The translations under genes and the position numbers were made by a program. From Hadersleviella sp041745395 (GTDB lineage Bacteria; Chloroflexota; Anaerolineae; Promineifilales; Promineifilaceae): a stretch of DNA of 10,818 nucleotides. Positions 1 through 5,687 of the stretch are shown piece by piece; within the stretch, counting starts at the first letter, position 1, and every line of letters starts with the position of its first letter. The notes beneath the pieces are model-generated. The model ran no database searches and was not told the origin of the DNA. It worked only from the letters and a program-made list of their open reading frames with translations. The DNA is taken from positions 1 through 10,818 of the forward strand of contig JBGTIZ010000163.1 in assembly GCA_041745395.1 (NCBI GenBank), given 5' to 3'.

Positions 1-22
1 CGTTTGGGCGTTCGCCCAAACG
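1..22. repeat. Perfect GC-rich hairpin at left window edge
   Basis: CGTTTGGGCG and CGCCCAAACG form a perfect 10-bp inverted repeat separated by TT; sterically this is a 9-bp stem with a four-base loop. It is followed on the plus strand by an A-run (24-29), so it is not a canonical intrinsic terminator in the plus direction. What follows it on the minus strand lies outside the window. It may be part of the same repeat element as the hairpin at 47-67. Confidence 0.7.
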
Positions 23-46
23 GAAAAAACACCCTTTAGACAGCGA

Positions 47-67
47 GGCGTGGCCGCAGGCCACGCC
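47..67. repeat. Perfect 9-bp hairpin, GGCGTGGCC-GCA-GGCCACGCC
   Basis: A perfect inverted repeat with a 3-base loop lies about 150 bases past the end of the WXG100 cluster. Read on the minus strand it is followed by CTCGCTGTCTAAAGGG and then six T's, with about 17 bases between stem and T-run, too far for a textbook intrinsic terminator. A similar arrangement, GC hairpin then CTCGCCTGTCATAAGGG, occurs at the right end of the window in the opposite orientation. It is therefore more likely part of a dispersed intergenic element. Confidence 0.65.
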
Positions 68-129
68 GAAGCATTTTATCGTTTCAGGAAAGCGACACAA
101 TGACATCTGTTTTAGCAAGCCGTGACCAA

Positions 130-181
130 TACAAAATTAAACTTTTTGTCTGGTAAATCGAATGATTTAACGACCAAAAGT
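130..181 (-). terminator. Candidate terminator of the WXG100 cluster
   Basis: TAAATC-GAAT-GATTTA (154-169) is a perfect 6-bp stem with a tetraloop. It extends imperfectly outward, with TTTT (144-147) facing AAAA (176-179). Read on the minus strand, the stem is followed by TTTAATTTTGT. It sits 33 bases after the last WXG100 stop codon. The stem is AT-rich and interrupted, so termination would be weak and the call is tentative. Confidence 0.3.
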
Positions 182-213
182 TGAACTTCTGACAAAATGT
201 CCCCGCCTTACCT

Positions 214-516
214 TTAATAGAAGCGCGTGGCCCCTAACGCATCCCCTCGTTCATAAGCCAAAACCGAAGCGTTCAAATCTTTGCCGAGTTCTTCGCAGTT
301 ATCGGCCAAATCATCCACGCGTGGTTTGAACGTATCAATATACATTCTGGCAATCGCGCCGCCGACTAAGCCCACAAAAGCGGTTGTCTTGAGCAAAAGC
401 GACAACGCTTCCAGTACCTTGCTGACGGTGCGCAATACTTCGCAGATGTTTTCAAAATTTTTCGCCATGCCACGCACGGCGTCCGTATCCATATATACGC
501 CTTGTGAAGAGTTCAT
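214..516 (-). CDS. WXG100-like protein, divergent (FVG in place of WxG)
   Basis: A 100-residue protein, exactly the usual WXG100 length, expected to fold as a two-helix hairpin. The helix-turn-helix centre reads F47-V48-G49 where its neighbours have W-I-G or W-V-G, so the signature Trp is replaced by Phe. The following segment (MYIDTFKPRVDDL, 59-70) matches the same region of its paralogs. Y88-E-R-G-D92 fits the C-terminal YxxxD/E export motif known for type VII substrates; it is the only copy of the four where I see it. The ATG at 516 was chosen because the leader then matches the MSDNIIKMD-type N-terminus of the paralog at 1006-1305, and AAAGGA lies about 8 bases upstream. ATG at 492 (MDTDAV) is an alternative start. 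It is the last gene of the minus-strand cluster and is separated from the others by a 124-base gap, so it may have its own promoter. Export is inferred, not shown. Confidence 0.75.
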   Translation of the reverse strand: MNSSQGVYMDTDAVRGMAKNFENICEVLRTVSKVLEALSLLLKTTAFVGLVGGAIARMYIDTFKPRVDDLADNCEELGKDLNASVLAYERGDALGATRFY

Positions 517-640
517 CTCTTTTATCCTTTTATGCTAACTGTGTCTCGTGCTAATCGACAGGCCTGTGTTTTTTGCTAAAACTGAAACTGAACGAGAAAG
601 CAACCTAAGCTAACTCACTGTTGTTTTCTCGAAGCTCAGG
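517..640. other. Intergenic gap between WXG100 genes
   Basis: These 124 bases separate the last two WXG100 genes, whereas the other gaps in the cluster are 29-35 bases. The gap holds the 10-bp palindrome ACAGGCCTGT (558-567) and a doubled ACTGAA (581-592). No clear promoter or terminator was recognised, but the palindrome could be an operator or part of a processing site. Confidence 0.3.
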
Positions 641-976
641 CTAGTAAACACTGGCAAAAATATCAGCCAAGCCATTGACGGCATTATTAACTTGGGCGTC
701 GGCGCGGTCAATGGTGTCCACGGCCGCTTGCAGGTCGCCGTTGAACTTGCTGATTTGCTCACTAATGCGCGTGGTGCGGGGCATAAAGATATTGGAAACT
801 TCTTCCACGAAGGCGTCTGCCCCTTCCCCCACCCAAGCACCGCTAACGACCTGTTGCACCATCGCTTGCATTGGTTTATGAGCCATGTCCTGCACGATAT
901 TGGCTTGTTGTAGCAGTTGTGAAATAACGGTCTGCACAACTTGGCGGGCAAATTTGAGTAATAATTTACCGATCAT
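641..976 (-). CDS. WXG100/ESAT-6-like protein (WVG)
   Basis: A 111-residue protein with the central signature W48-V49-G50 followed by EGADAFVEEV, the classical turn plus second helix of the WXG100 family. The N-terminal helix is about 10 residues longer than in its paralogs and begins with hydrophobic and basic residues (MIGKLLLKFARQ). It lacks a cleavable signal peptide, as expected for proteins exported by type VII-like machinery. The C-terminal tail ends in ADIFASVY with no clear YxxxD/E motif. The start is ATG at 976, with AGGAG 9 bases upstream on the minus strand. It lies 29 bases after the preceding gene and is probably co-transcribed with it. Family membership is well supported by motif, length and clustering; export and partner are unknown. 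Confidence 0.85.
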   Translation of the reverse strand: MIGKLLLKFARQVVQTVISQLLQQANIVQDMAHKPMQAMVQQVVSGAWVGEGADAFVEEVSNIFMPRTTRISEQISKFNGDLQAAVDTIDRADAQVNNAVNGLADIFASVY

Positions 977-1005
977 AATAGTTTGCTCCTATTAACTGGT
1001 TTAAG

Positions 1006-1305
1006 TTAGTTGAACATCTGCTCAGAGATGTTATCACTATCACGCATGTCTTGGACGGCACCTTGCACATCTTGGCTCAATTCTTGGCATTTATCGGTCA
1101 GGCGCGAGATGGCGGGGCACAATTTACCGCGCAGAGCGTCGGTGAAGGCCGCTCCACCACGGCCGAGTAAGGCCCCATCTTCGAGTATATTGGCGATGCT
1201 TTGCATCTCTTGCATCGTGTCTTGCAACTGTTCGACAGCCTGAAGGAATGTTTGGTTCATATCCTCCATCAAGCCATAATCCATTTTAATAATATTGTCA
1301 GACAT
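1006..1305 (-). CDS. WXG100-like protein, divergent (LLG in place of WxG)
   Basis: A 99-residue protein aligning along its length with its neighbours: helix 1 (MEDMNQTFLQAVEQLQDTM), turn G44-A-L46-L47-G48-R-G50, then helix 2 (AAFTDALRGKLCPAISRL). The signature Trp is replaced by Leu46, so this is a degenerate copy that a strict WxG search would miss. It has two cysteines in the second helix (63 and 73); Cys73 has a counterpart in the copy at 214-516. ATG at 1305 was chosen over an upstream in-frame ATG at 1365, because AGGAGA lies about 7 bases before it and the longer form would overlap the preceding gene. It is second of four in the minus-strand cluster. Possibly a heterodimer partner of one of the WxG-containing copies (inference). 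Confidence 0.8.
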   Translation of the reverse strand: MSDNIIKMDYGLMEDMNQTFLQAVEQLQDTMQEMQSIANILEDGALLGRGGAAFTDALRGKLCPAISRLTDKCQELSQDVQGAVQDMRDSDNISEQMFN

Positions 1306-1340
1306 AACAGGTCTCCTAAAAAATAAAGTGAGAGAAACGA

Positions 1341-1643
1341 TTAGGCAACTTGGAAGGGTGAACAAGCTTCTTCTTCAGCTTGTTTCATGGTTTGCACAAT
1401 CTGGTTGGTGACGCGGTTGGCTTCTTCCAAAGCTTGGCGCAACCGTTCTGTGGCGGGCAACACTTCGCTGTGCATCTCGGCAAAGAAGGCATTCGACCCC
1501 CGGCCGATCCAGCCGCCATCTTCTAAGTTGCTCATACTGGATCTGACTCTGTTTAGCATTTGCTCGGTTGCTTGTGCCTGCGCGGCAAAGCGTGCGGCAA
1601 CCTGTTCAAGTTGATCATAATCCGCTTCGACTTGGTCAAACAT
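1341..1643 (-). CDS. WXG100/ESAT-6-like protein (WIG), first of cluster
   Basis: The most canonical copy, 100 residues: helix 1 (MFDQVEADYDQLEQVAARF), turn with W45-I46-G47-R-G, helix 2 from NAFFAEM to the C-terminus. WXG100 proteins form antiparallel four-helix dimers and are small substrates or chaperones of type VII secretion. The ATG at 1643 is preceded by AAGGAG with 8-base spacing; the upstream in-frame ATG at 1733 has no good site and lies in the leader. It is the promoter-proximal gene of the cluster, about 140 bases downstream of the predicted start of transcription. The tail (EEACSPFQVA) shows no YxxxD/E motif. No T7SS ATPase is present nearby to prove the route. Confidence 0.88.
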   Translation of the reverse strand: MFDQVEADYDQLEQVAARFAAQAQATEQMLNRVRSSMSNLEDGGWIGRGSNAFFAEMHSEVLPATERLRQALEEANRVTNQIVQTMKQAEEEACSPFQVA

Positions 1644-1791
1644 ATCGGCATCTCCTTGCTGTTTCCAGCAGTATAAAATTGTGGACGTGAATAAAAATTG
1701 GTGTGCTGGCTGTGGTTGACTCAATAGAGCCATTTATTTGAGGCGCAAACTTCTCCACAAATTGCTCTATTGTCCACCACCCTTGTAAGAG

Positions 1792-1819
1792 TTTATATAG
1801 TTGTGTGGAGGCTTGTCAA
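1792..1819 (-). promoter_or_regulatory. Sigma70-type promoter for the WXG100 cluster
   Basis: On the minus strand, a perfect -35 box TTGACA (1819-1814) is followed after 16 bases by TATAAA (1797-1792). Transcription would start near 1785, leaving a leader of about 140 bases before the first WXG100 ATG. Confidence 0.65.
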
Positions 1820-1889
1820 GGTCAATTTTGCGATAAACTCGCTCAGCGGGGAAAGCGCACGGGCTGATGACGGGCTGTTTGGGCTTGGC

Positions 1890-1917
1890 TTTGCTTTTTG
1901 TTTTTCTGGAGTACAAT
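1890..1917 (+). promoter_or_regulatory. Candidate promoter for the VWA-FHA gene
   Basis: TACAAT (1912-1917) is a good -10 box. The -35 is weaker: TTTGCT at 16-base spacing or TTGCTT at 15-base spacing. Transcription would start near 1925, giving a leader of about 85 bases. Confidence 0.4.
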
Positions 1918-2008
1918 AACGGCCGTGGGTATTCTTTTTGTCTAGGTGCTGGTCTGTTTAAGCCATATTTTATTCCTCGTCTGTTGAGTTTTGATTCTGG
2001 TGGGTTTT

Positions 2009-4312
2009 ATGCGACGCAAAAAAAGTAGTTCTTTCCTCTTTCCCTTTGTATCTTGGCTTGCTGTTTTGTTTGTGCTGGGTGGGTTCACGGCCGTGGTCAC
2101 AGCCCAAGCCAACTCTCCTGACCGCGTTTTTATCATTGGCTCTCCCAATGCCGAACGCTTCCCCGAAATATCCGTCCTCATTCGGGCCGTAGACCAAAAC
2201 AACAACGTGGTCACGGCGCTTGTTGACCGGCATATCAAGCTGTTTGAAAACGAGAAACAAATAGCTAGTCAAAGCGTCACGCCGGGCGAGCGCACGCCTG
2301 CTTACGTCGTGTTTGTCATTGACCAAGGGGAATATTTTAGCCCTGGCAATCGGCGGCAAGCGATTCAACAGGCGATGAGGCAATGGGTGGAAGAAGGGCA
2401 CTTTCGAGAGGGGTTTGATACGGTAGCGATTCTTAGCCGACGTGTGGTCGATGGTCGTGACCAAACGGTAGAGATTTTGGCACCGACCCAATCGCAAAAC
2501 ACGTTTTTGAATGCGGTTAATCAGCTTACGCTAGAGAGCACCGAAGCACGGACGGATGGGCTGGCTTTGGTTGATGATGGGCTGACCCGCTTGCGTCAGC
2601 TTGTACCGCAAACGGGGGCGGCCAGCACGGCCGTGGTTTATGTCGGGAGCATCGTCGAAAGCGTGGGGGGACAAGACCGTGCCGCGACCGATGCCCTTGC
2701 CCTAGCCAGCAAAGCGCGTGAACAAAACAGCATCATCCACACCTTTGACAGCGACGCCAGCCACCGCTTTGCCGAACCAATGATAAATTTGGCGTCAGCG
2801 TCAGGGGGCACCTACGTGGCGCTACGTAGTGACCGGAGCAACGACGCCAATGTACGCGCCGTGTATCAGGGTGTGCTTGACCAAGCGCAAACCCATATCG
2901 TGACCTATCGCAGTAATTTTGACAGTGCCCTCGATAATCCGGGGGCACGCAACGTGGTGATTGTGCCCAGCAATGTGCCTCTCAATGCGGCAGAGTCGGT
3001 TGCTTCCTATAGCATTGCGCCCTCACCCCCGGCCGTGCGCATTAGTGCGCCTGCCAATGATTTTGTTATCAACCGTGAACCGACCCATGCCGATGATGGC
3101 TCATGGTCTTATCGTGTGGGCACGGTCGAGGTTGAAGCCAGCGTCGATTGGGAAAATAATGTGGCTCCCCGTAACCTTGCCGAAGCGGAACTGGTTATCA
3201 ATGGGCAGACGCTTCCCGCGATTGTGCCTGAAGTGGTTAACAATCGTTTTAAGCTGACGTGGGACGTGTCTGGGTTTGAAAATGTGCGTGAAACGGTGCG
3301 CTTGCAGGTGCGGATACGGGATGAACTGGGTTTAGAGACGACTTCCACGGCCGTGCAACTGACCGTCAATGCCCAACTGCCAGAGCCAACGCCCACGCCT
3401 GCCCCCACCGCCCCCCCTGCTGCCGCTGGCACTAGCCCCAGCGGCAGTAGCGAAACGACTGACTCCCAAAACATGCTCCTGCTTGGTGGCGGTGTTGGCC
3501 TATTCCTGCTCGTGTTAGTGGTCATCGTGGGCTTCTTTTTATTCCAGCGCAATCAAACGTCAGCCCCGACACCTAGCGCGGCGCAGGCCGCTAACAAACG
3601 ACCACTCAACGTCGAAAAAACAATGGTTGGCGGCCAAGCCCTCGGACAGTTGGCTTTAGCCAAAGTAGAAATAGAGGTTGCTCGCAAAGATTTGGTGGGC
3701 GAAAGTGTCGAGCTATACAGTAATCGCACTTCATTCGGCCGTGATCCCCGCCAATGTGACATTCAGCTCTACGACGAAGATGAAAAAAGCTCCGTCAGCG
3801 GTCTGCACTGCACCATTCAGTACGACGCCGCTCAACGCAAATTCTTTCTAACCGATGACAACTCCTCCAACGGCACATTTATCAACGGCGAACGACTCAA
3901 GCCCAATCTGCCCCGCCAGCTAACCGACAACACCACTATTACACTAGGAAGCATCGGGCGGCGCGGCGCCAAAATACGCTTCCACACCGTCACCCAAACA
4001 GCAGAGCAATTCACCGCTCCCCTGGCTAGCGCCAAGCGCATTGACCCAGATAAAACCATGCTTGACCCCAACAGCACCCAACTTGGGGGCGACATGCTAG
4101 GCGGGCGCACAGGCGGCACAACAGAATTAGGGGGCAGTCCGCTTGAGCAAAAATATCCCCCTAACGATGGCAACGAAACGGTCATTGATATGTCACCCCC
4201 CGCGCCCGACCCGTGGCGTGATGAACAAACCATGCCCGGTTTGCCAGATGACCCACAGAATCGCCCAAATTCTCCCAAAGATGAGGACGACTCTTGGTTA
4301 GAAGAACTGTAG
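2009..4312 (+). CDS. Membrane-anchored VWA-FHA protein
   Basis: A 767-residue protein. Residues 1-34 look like a signal peptide (MRRKK, hydrophobic core, A-Q-A before Asn35). Residues about 97-300 have a VWA-like fold pattern, but the metal site is degenerate: VIDQGEYFS has Asp105 without the DxSxS motif. Residues about 370-455 are an Ig/cadherin-like beta domain, followed by a Pro/Thr/Ala linker (458-475) and one membrane helix (about 488-513). The cytoplasmic part holds an FHA domain (about 563-660) with S575-F-G-R, SGLH and DDNSSNGTFING, the classical phosphothreonine-binding residues. The acidic tail contains repeated [D/E/Q]-[K/x]-T-[M/V] sites. FHA domains bind phosphothreonine, so this is probably the reader or a substrate of the kinase encoded next, linking it to the cell surface. 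The ATG at 2009 was preferred over TTG at 1991 because the signal peptide then starts with MRRKK. Three copies of CACGGCCGTG lie in it. Confidence 0.88.
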   Translation: MRRKKSSSFLFPFVSWLAVLFVLGGFTAVVTAQANSPDRVFIIGSPNAERFPEISVLIRAVDQNNNVVTALVDRHIKLFENEKQIASQSVTPGERTPAYVVFVIDQGEYFSPGNRRQAIQQAMRQWVEEGHFREGFDTVAILSRRVVDGRDQTVEILAPTQSQNTFLNAVNQLTLESTEARTDGLALVDDGLTRLRQLVPQTGAASTAVVYVGSIVESVGGQDRAATDALALASKAREQNSIIHTFDSDASHRFAEPMINLASASGGTYVALRSDRSNDANVRAVYQGVLDQAQTHIVTYRSNFDSALDNPGARNVVIVPSNVPLNAAESVASYSIAPSPPAVRISAPANDFVINREPTHADDGSWSYRVGTVEVEASVDWENNVAPRNLAEAELVINGQTLPAIVPEVVNNRFKLTWDVSGFENVRETVRLQVRIRDELGLETTSTAVQLTVNAQLPEPTPTPAPTAPPAAAGTSPSGSSETTDSQNMLLLGGGVGLFLLVLVVIVGFFLFQRNQTSAPTPSAAQAANKRPLNVEKTMVGGQALGQLALAKVEIEVARKDLVGESVELYSNRTSFGRDPRQCDIQLYDEDEKSSVSGLHCTIQYDAAQRKFFLTDDNSSNGTFINGERLKPNLPRQLTDNTTITLGSIGRRGAKIRFHTVTQTAEQFTAPLASAKRIDPDKTMLDPNSTQLGGDMLGGRTGGTTELGGSPLEQKYPPNDGNETVIDMSPPAPDPWRDEQTMPGLPDDPQNRPNSPKDEDDSWLEEL

Positions 4313-4316
4313 CTGT

Positions 4317-4332
4317 TGCTGAGACGCTGAGT
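4317..4332 (+). repeat. Octamer repeat (NGCTGANN), two units
   Basis: TGCTGAGA and CGCTGAGT are adjacent 8-bp units just after the VWA-FHA stop codon. The same unit type recurs at 4446, 5464, 5611 and, in a more degenerate form, 9583. Confidence 0.55.
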
Positions 4333-4356
4333 TTAATGCAAAAAGGTCAGACAAAC

Positions 4357-4383
4357 CGCAGAGGTCGCGGAGAACGCGGAGAT
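4357..4383 (+). repeat. Nonamer tandem repeat (CGCGGAGAN), three units
   Basis: CGCAGAGGT, CGCGGAGAA and CGCGGAGAT are three adjacent 9-bp units. They are followed by the palindrome TTCTCGAGAA (4385-4394). Confidence 0.6.
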
Positions 4384-4402
4384 GTTCTCGAGAAACCCCG
4401 CT

Positions 4403-4437
4403 CTTTTTCGTCCTTCTTCCCTCGTCCTTCGTCCTTT
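4403..4437 (-). repeat. Heptamer tandem repeat (GAAGGAC), five units
   Basis: Read on the minus strand, the units are AAAGGAC, GAAGGAC, GAGGGAA, GAAGGAC and GAAAAAG. Tandem heptamers of this kind are well known between genes in filamentous cyanobacteria (STRR sequences); this one is a separate sequence. Confidence 0.6.
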
Positions 4438-4445
4438 TTTCAGGT

Positions 4446-4461
4446 TTCTGAGACGCTGAAC
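4446..4461 (+). repeat. Octamer repeat (NGCTGANN), two units
   Basis: TTCTGAGA and CGCTGAAC are adjacent 8-bp units. They repeat the 12-mer found at 4319-4330 and continue into GCTTACG, which resembles the tail (GCTTGC) of the array at 5611-5642. Confidence 0.55.
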
Positions 4462-4514
4462 GCTTACGAAGCCCATCATTATCATAATTATTGCGACAGG
4501 AGGTTGGGGGCATC

Positions 4515-5450
4515 ATGATGTCAATGAAAAAGGGAGATTTACTGGAGCCATATGTCATTGAGCGGTCATTATCAGATGATGGCGGCATGTCTGAAGTGTA
4601 TTTAGCCTATCATTTTCAGGCATCGCACCAAAAAGTAGCCATCAAAGTCCAACGCACCGAAAAAGAAAACAGCCTCGCTTTTCAAGAGTTACTGCGGCAA
4701 GAGGCCGACATTTTGCGGCGGCTACGTCATCCCGGCGTGGTGCGCATTTTGCCCCTGCATGAGCTAAACCGACGTCTTATCTACATCGCCCGCGCGCATA
4801 ACCTTGACCACCAGCCGTGGTATTTTGCGATGGAGTATCTGGGCGAAAAAACGTTGAGCGATGAACTAGACCATATTAGACGGTTGCCGCTAGCCAGCAT
4901 CCTGCATGTTTTTTATGAGCTACTCCTAGTTGTCCATTTTCTGCACCACCATTACCAAGCCCATTGTGATCTAAAACCACAAAATATTTTCCTAAGACAG
5001 ACCCCTTCCGCCGACAGCATTAGTGTGCAACCCGTTTTGGTAGACTTTGGTGGCTCGACCAGCACCGCCAAGCGTGTTTCGCGGCCCGTGGGCACGCTCC
5101 GCTACTGCCCCCCCGAGCTAGTAGTGGCGATGAATCGCCCCGACACGGTAAATTTACAAGCCATCCAGCCTGACAAAATAGATATTTGGTCGCTGGGAGC
5201 GGTTTTGTTCGAGATGCTGGTGGGGCGGCCGCTTATTCCCGACCGTTTGCCGCAAGCTATTACCTCATCTATTGTTGGTGGTATGATAGATTATCAAGTT
5301 TCTAACAAACGAACTGAGGATGTAAATGCTTTGCGTTCGGTGGATATTTTGCTGGAACGAATGTTGAGCAATGAACCGCACAAACGCCCTTCGACCGATA
5401 AGATTATTATTGGCATGGAAAAAGTGCTGTTTCGGACGCAGTTTGGCTAA
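4515..5450 (+). CDS. Soluble Ser/Thr protein kinase, non-RD (HCD) type
   Basis: A 311-residue protein that is a single Hanks-type kinase domain without membrane helix or PASTA/sensor domain, so it should be cytosolic. Visible motifs: VAIK with catalytic Lys44, QEADIL with Glu63, AMEYLGEKTL hinge, H150-C151-D152-LKPQN catalytic loop, V176-D177-F-G metal loop, G193-T-L-R-Y-C-PPE activation segment, DIWSLG helix F and HKRPS near the end. Two features are unusual. The Arg of HRD is Cys, so activation-loop phosphorylation may not be needed for activity. The glycine-rich loop reads S-D-D-G-G-M-S-E-V instead of GxGxxG. Catalytic residues are otherwise intact, so it is probably active. Start chosen at 4515, with AGGAGG (4498-4503) 11 bases upstream; ATG at 4518 and 4524 are alternatives. 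TTG at 4491 would lie before the ribosome binding site. Likely substrates are the FHA protein tail and perhaps the phosphatase (inference). Confidence 0.9.
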   Translation: MMSMKKGDLLEPYVIERSLSDDGGMSEVYLAYHFQASHQKVAIKVQRTEKENSLAFQELLRQEADILRRLRHPGVVRILPLHELNRRLIYIARAHNLDHQPWYFAMEYLGEKTLSDELDHIRRLPLASILHVFYELLLVVHFLHHHYQAHCDLKPQNIFLRQTPSADSISVQPVLVDFGGSTSTAKRVSRPVGTLRYCPPELVVAMNRPDTVNLQAIQPDKIDIWSLGAVLFEMLVGRPLIPDRLPQAITSSIVGGMIDYQVSNKRTEDVNALRSVDILLERMLSNEPHKRPSTDKIIIGMEKVLFRTQFG

Positions 5451-5463
5451 AAGAAGAGTGAGC

Positions 5464-5495
5464 CTTCAGCGTTTCAGCCGGTCAGCAGTTCAGCT
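5464..5495 (-). repeat. Octamer repeat (NGCTGANN), four units, minus orientation
   Basis: Read on the minus strand the units are AGCTGAAC, TGCTGACC, GGCTGAAA and CGCTGAAG, all fitting NGCTGANN with no gaps. Confidence 0.65.
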
Positions 5496-5610
5496 TTTTT
5501 TCTCGACATCATTGGTCATTTACGAGCGGCTGAGTTATCTAAAACAGGAAGCGAATCATCAAACAGTCTGTTATTGAGCTGAAAAATCAAATTTGGTACG
5601 CAGTTTAGCT

Positions 5611-5642
5611 GGCTGAATAGCTGAAAGGCTGACTAGCTGAAC
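5611..5642 (+). repeat. Octamer repeat (NGCTGANN), four units
   Basis: GGCTGAAT, AGCTGAAA, GGCTGACT and AGCTGAAC are four contiguous 8-bp units 45 bases before the phosphatase start codon. Confidence 0.65.
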
Positions 5643-5687
5643 GCTTGCAAAAATGGGTTGAAGCGTTTGATTTGATCGGAGAGAACA

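Larger units (their letters stand above)
1644..2008. promoter_or_regulatory. Divergent intergenic region with structured leader
   Basis: These 365 bases separate the WXG100 cluster from the VWA-FHA gene and contain no convincing gene. The left half is the predicted leader of the WXG100 transcript. It holds the 9-bp inverted repeat CAATAGAGC/GCTCTATTG (1722-1730 and 1764-1772, 33-base loop). CTCCACA/TGTGGAG (1753-1759 and 1804-1810) is also complementary, but its second arm lies inside the predicted promoter and upstream of the start, so it could only form in DNA. The right half holds a candidate plus-strand promoter and one near-copy of the genome palindrome (ACGGCCGTG, 1919-1927). Confidence 0.55.
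4313..4514. other. Gap built of 7-, 8- and 9-bp tandem repeats
   Basis: The 202 bases between the VWA-FHA and kinase genes are largely made of short tandem arrays, listed separately: octamer 4317-4332, nonamer 4357-4383, heptamer 4403-4437, octamer 4446-4461. The 12-mer CTGAGACGCTGA occurs at both edges (4319-4330 and 4448-4459). AGGAGG (4498-4503) is the kinase ribosome binding site. No clear promoter or terminator was seen. Confidence 0.6.
5451..5687. other. Kinase-phosphatase gap with inverted octamer arrays
   Basis: The 237 bases between the kinase and phosphatase genes hold two octamer arrays in opposite orientation (5464-5495 and 5611-5642) around about 115 bases of AT-rich DNA. In RNA the arrays could pair imperfectly; GTTCAGCT at 5488 and AGCTGAAC at 5635 are exactly complementary. 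The first array is followed by seven T's (5495-5501), which might give weak termination. The phosphatase ribosome binding site is GGAGA at 5678-5682. No convincing gene was seen. Confidence 0.5.

Noticed and set aside
610..951. 113-codon frame overlapping the WVG WXG100 gene
   Set aside because: Same strand, other frame; the WXG100 frame has the signature, correct length and a good ribosome binding site.
214..1643. Calling the region a complete type VII secretion locus
   Set aside because: No EccC/EssC ATPase or membrane channel component is encoded in the window; only small WXG100-like proteins are present.
1970..2497. 175-codon minus-strand frame over the promoter region and the start of the VWA-FHA gene
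   Set aside because: It lies opposite a signal peptide and VWA domain and shows no domain of its own.
4357..4437. Possible CRISPR-like array
   Set aside because: The units are contiguous 7-9 bp repeats without spacers, and there are no cas genes.
4491..4514. TTG start for the kinase gene
   Set aside because: The AGGAGG ribosome binding site lies downstream of this TTG and before the ATG at 4515.
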